This document shows, piece by piece, positions 20,918 through 23,432 of a stretch of 23,432 nt of DNA. The stretch is from positions 1 through 23,432 of the IMG/VR virus record IMGVR_UViG_3300009009_000047; one strand, given 5' to 3'. Under the pieces are notes generated by a model. The model saw only the letters and a program-made list of their open reading frames with translations. It ran no database searches and was not told the origin of the DNA. Numbering within the stretch: the stretch's first letter is position 1; each line of letters begins with the position of its first letter. The DNA is from a virus. The position numbers were made by a program, and so were the translations under genes.

Positions 20918-21358
20918 ATGAAGGTAGAAGGACAATGGTGGATGACTCTCTATGGAGCACCAGGAGAGATAAAAGAGCAGCGTCACGGCCACAATGTGGT
21001 AGTGACAACAGGACATCAGTTTTTAGCAGATTTTCTGGCAAGTGCAGCAGCAGCAGCATCAACTTTCACGATGCGATATATTGCAATCGGCAGTGATTCG
21101 ACAGCTGAGGCAGCATCGAACACAGCACTTGGAACCGAACTGGCAAGGGTTTCAGCGACAGTTTCAGCAGCAACGGCAATCTACCGGCTAACCGCAACTT
21201 ATGCGTCCGGAATTGGCACAGGTAATATATACGAGTATGGTGTTTTTTCGACTATTACATCAGGTGCCGGTACAATGTTCTCGAGAGACGTTGAAGGGTT
21301 GATCACAAAATCAGCCAATGACCAGCTGGTTGTAACAACGGAAATCACCATCTCCTAA
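20918..21358 (+). CDS. Putative virion structural protein
   Basis: The product (146 aa) begins 'MKVEGQWWMTLYG' and contains 'HNVVVTTGHQFLADFLASAAAA' and 'MRYIAIGSDSTAE', a pattern I know from phage proteins at the head-tail or tail-fibre level. The rest is Thr/Ala/Ser-rich strands. AAGGAG is 5 nt before the ATG, with 2 nt between genes. Function within the virion is not known. Confidence 0.6.
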   Translation: MKVEGQWWMTLYGAPGEIKEQRHGHNVVVTTGHQFLADFLASAAAAASTFTMRYIAIGSDSTAEAASNTALGTELARVSATVSAATAIYRLTATYASGIGTGNIYEYGVFSTITSGAGTMFSRDVEGLITKSANDQLVVTTEITIS

Positions 21359-21371
21359 TCGGGGATGTGGC

Positions 21372-21806
21372 GTGGCAGATTTAACGATCACAATTTCAAA
21401 TAGGCTTGGTGTCTATGCCGGAGAACCCACCAACAAGTGGGGAACGATGGTATGGGGAACTGACGATTGGGGTTGGGAATCTACCCAGTGGGAGTTCTCC
21501 AAAGGTATCGCTGAATCATTCGTCCTGGCATCATCAATCACCGGCAAAAACGCATGGCACCTCATCAGTGAGGCAGTAACTCTTGATACTACCATTTCAA
21601 GGGAAGTGTATTACGCAATAGCAAGTACTATGTCTCTTGCAAGCGCAATAACAGTTGTGAACGTCATAAATAATGGCTGGATCCTGTCGCTGGGTGAAAA
21701 GTCTAATGCACTTGATTGGCCGGAAGATAATTTTATAATCGTAACCGATCCGACAACAACGTGGTCTAATGTTGGAAACTCTACAACAAGTTGGGCAGAA
21801 CTATGA
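21372..21806 (+). CDS. Putative virion protein with Trp-rich repeats
   Basis: The product (144 aa) has a tryptophan-rich segment 'NKWGTMVWGTDDWGWESTQWEFSKG' and a similar C-terminal 'TTTWSNVGNSTTSWAEL', framing Ala/Ser/Thr strands. Trp pairs of this type recur in some phage tail and adaptor proteins. GTG start; its stop overlaps the adaptor start as ATGA. Function unknown. Confidence 0.6.
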   Translation: MADLTITISNRLGVYAGEPTNKWGTMVWGTDDWGWESTQWEFSKGIAESFVLASSITGKNAWHLISEAVTLDTTISREVYYAIASTMSLASAITVVNVINNGWILSLGEKSNALDWPEDNFIIVTDPTTTWSNVGNSTTSWAEL

Positions 21807-22462
21807 GCATGACTCTATCGACTTTGACTGATTTTATCCGGGCAGCATACAACAGCGCCGAGGGTGATACGTTCTTTAGTTCATCATGGATGATTACCCA
21901 GATCTGGGCGGCCGAAACCCAGTTGGCCAATGAGGGTTGGGTAATTGAAAATACCTATTCAACCGCCTCAGTAATTGGCACTAGAACCTTGGCTTGGCCA
22001 ACAAACTGCATTGCGGTGAAAGAGGTCAGGTATCGCGGTGAAAAACTGCTGAAGGTTGATCTTGAGAATGATCCCAAAAACGACGACAACAATCCAACAG
22101 GTCGGCCAACATCCTATGCCGTGTGGGACAAGGAAATCATTCTGTTTCCAACACCGGACACAGCAGCTGATACCATCCAGATCAGGACGTACCAGGCACC
22201 GAGTCAGCTGTCAGCTGCTACGGATCCGCTGAACGTCCCCGATGAATACCAGATTTGTATTGCCGATAAAGTCATAGCCGAGATGGCGATCAAGGATCAG
22301 AACATAGCGCTTGCCCGGGAATACATGTCAAAATGGGTACAATGTGTAGAAAAAGCAAAGCAGAATCAGAGGCGACAGAAAAGATCTGACAAGCAAGCCA
22401 GGACGAAAGACTATTACTTTGGTTCAGATTCTGTCAGTAACAGGTTTCCATACCAATATTGA
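21803..22462 (+). CDS. Head-tail adaptor, P22 gp4-like
   Basis: The product (219 aa from ATG 21803) resembles podoviral adaptors that extend the portal ring: 'LTDFIRAAYNSAEGDTFFSSSWMITQIWAAETQLANEGW', 'GTRTLAWPTNCIAVKEVRYRGEKL', 'GRPTSYAVWDKEIILFPTP' and 'IQIRTYQAPSQL', followed by a helical C-terminal arm rich in Lys/Arg/Gln. The ATG is chosen because it overlaps the previous stop as ATGA; the TTG at 21791 would only add four residues. Followed by a gp10-like gene, the P22 order. Confidence 0.72.
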   Translation: MSMTLSTLTDFIRAAYNSAEGDTFFSSSWMITQIWAAETQLANEGWVIENTYSTASVIGTRTLAWPTNCIAVKEVRYRGEKLLKVDLENDPKNDDNNPTGRPTSYAVWDKEIILFPTPDTAADTIQIRTYQAPSQLSAATDPLNVPDEYQICIADKVIAEMAIKDQNIALAREYMSKWVQCVEKAKQNQRRQKRSDKQARTKDYYFGSDSVSNRFPYQY

Positions 22463-22470
22463 GGATTCCT

Positions 22471-23432
22471 ATGGCCGGTTATTTTAACGTAGCGTATCCA
22501 CCAAATGAGGATTATATCCGCTTCAACGGTGGTAAAAATAGCAAGATCCAGAAGAACCTTATTCTGGATAACCAATCCCCTGACTGTTTGAATGTCATTT
22601 TCGATGATGATTCCGCACAAACAAGACCGGGATCAATTCAAATCAACACAGCAGCAGCAGGATCATTTGCATGCGATGGTTTTTACACACGACACGTTGT
22701 AAACTCAACTGCCGAAAGTATGGTGGCATGGTTCGGTGGGACCATGTTCGTTTTGAGCGGCACGAGCTTCATTCCCATTGCAAGCGGTACATCACTTTAC
22801 ACGGCTGGGACGAAAGTATTTGCAGTAGAATACCAAAATCATATGTTTTTTGGTGGAGGCTCAGCAAATATCCCCTACAAATACAACGGAACGGATCTAA
22901 CGAGACATGGAATATATCCAGCGACAAGCACGATGTCGGTTAACTCAGGAGCAGGATCAAATCTTTCAGGGAATTATGTTTGGGGAATGACTTTCATAAA
23001 CAGTGCTCTTGTCGAAAGTGATATCAGCCCTTTTACAGCTACATTTACCCTTGCTGCAACCGGAGCATCATTGACAAGCGTACCGATTGCTCCTCAGTCG
23101 TGGGGAGTAGCAACAAGGGCTATTTATCGGTCGGAGGCCAACAGTTCAACAGTTTTATACCGTGTAGGAACCATTGCCAACAACACAGCTACAACCTTTG
23201 TTGACAACGTGGCCGATGCTGCATTAGGCGCGGAACCTCCGACAGATGCCAATGTTCCACCACTGTATGGAGCATGTCTTTACCATCAGTCTCGGTTGTT
23301 TGTGATTGGTAGATATCCAGCCGACCAGGTTGATCGTGTTTACTACTCTGATCTTGGCAATCCCTACGTTTTCGGTACCACCAATTTTATCAATGCAGGT
23401 GACCAAACGAGTGATGTGCCCGAGGCTTTGGG
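22471..23432 (+). CDS. Tail-nozzle/DNA-stabilisation protein, gp10-like (3' truncated by window)
   Basis: The frame stays open from ATG 22471 to the window end (320 residues). GAGGA lies 5 nt upstream. 'LILDNQSPDCLNVIFDDDSAQTRPGS' is the N-terminal mark of podovirus packaged-DNA stabilisation or nozzle proteins, and 'LYHQSRLFVIGRYPADQVDRVYYSDLGNPYVFG' is the blade pattern of their beta-propeller. It should plug the adaptor and form the tail nozzle. It is rich in Ser/Thr. The C-terminal part is outside the window. Confidence 0.78.
   Translation, partial: MAGYFNVAYPPNEDYIRFNGGKNSKIQKNLILDNQSPDCLNVIFDDDSAQTRPGSIQINTAAAGSFACDGFYTRHVVNSTAESMVAWFGGTMFVLSGTSFIPIASGTSLYTAGTKVFAVEYQNHMFFGGGSANIPYKYNGTDLTRHGIYPATSTMSVNSGAGSNLSGNYVWGMTFINSALVESDISPFTATFTLAATGASLTSVPIAPQSWGVATRAIYRSEANSSTVLYRVGTIANNTATTFVDNVADAALGAEPPTDANVPPLYGACLYHQSRLFVIGRYPADQVDRVYYSDLGNPYVFGTTNFINAGDQTSDVPEAL

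Noticed and set aside
22671-22943. 90-aa plus-strand frame inside the nozzle gene
   Set aside because: It overlaps the long open frame from 22471, whose translation carries recognisable gp10-like motifs.
1-23432. CRISPR array, insertion sequence, integrase or attachment site
   Set aside because: No regularly spaced repeats, transposase or integrase motifs, or tRNA-end duplication were found on either strand.

Overview
The window is a contiguous piece of a double-stranded DNA tailed phage (or prophage) genome, most likely a short-tailed, P22-like podovirus. The evidence is an almost complete packaging and head module: small terminase, large terminase with ATPase and nuclease motifs, a P22-type portal, scaffold, HK97-fold-like capsid protein, gp4-like adaptor and a gp10-like tail-nozzle gene that runs off the right edge. 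No integrase, repressor or holin is visible. The host is probably a Gram-negative bacterium, because two products have lipoboxes and others have Sec signal peptides. The secreted HELGH-type zinc protease and the papain-like lipoprotein resemble exported proteins I associate with Bdellovibrionota/Oligoflexia. That host guess is inference only.

Layout. (1) 1-2384, leftward: a replication/recombination arm with a RecT-type annealing protein, a small zinc-ribbon protein, an unknown protein and a winged-helix, lambda-O-like replication protein whose linker DNA is dense in palindromes. (2) 2385-2683: an AT-rich divergent control region with an 18-bp inverted repeat, a terminator hairpin, repeated GTAAATA boxes and promoters on both strands. 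(3) 2684-6516, rightward: a RuvC-like resolvase, small proteins, a T7-lysozyme-like amidase, a papain-family lipoprotein, a secreted HExxH zinc protease and a staphylococcal-nuclease-like enzyme, forming a lysis or host-degradation block. (4) 6582-8020, leftward: a moron-like island of three small unknown genes and a lipoprotein, with its own promoter and terminator signals. (5) 8189-10084, rightward: a small exported protein, a ParB-like protein and a TAGT/GREB1-like glycosyltransferase. (6) 10085-23432, rightward: packaging and virion assembly, interrupted by two carbohydrate genes: a NeuB-type nonulosonate synthase between the terminase genes and a Maf/DUF115-like putative nonulosonate transferase directly behind the capsid and decoration genes.

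The most striking feature is this pair of sugar genes. NeuB makes sialic-, legionaminic- or pseudaminic-type acids, and Maf proteins attach such sugars to flagellin serine/threonine. Placed inside a virion-assembly operon, they suggest a phage-encoded route to glycosylate its own capsid. A separate ParB plus TAGT pair suggests a possible DNA hypermodification step. All functional calls come from motif and family recognition by eye; no database search was run.
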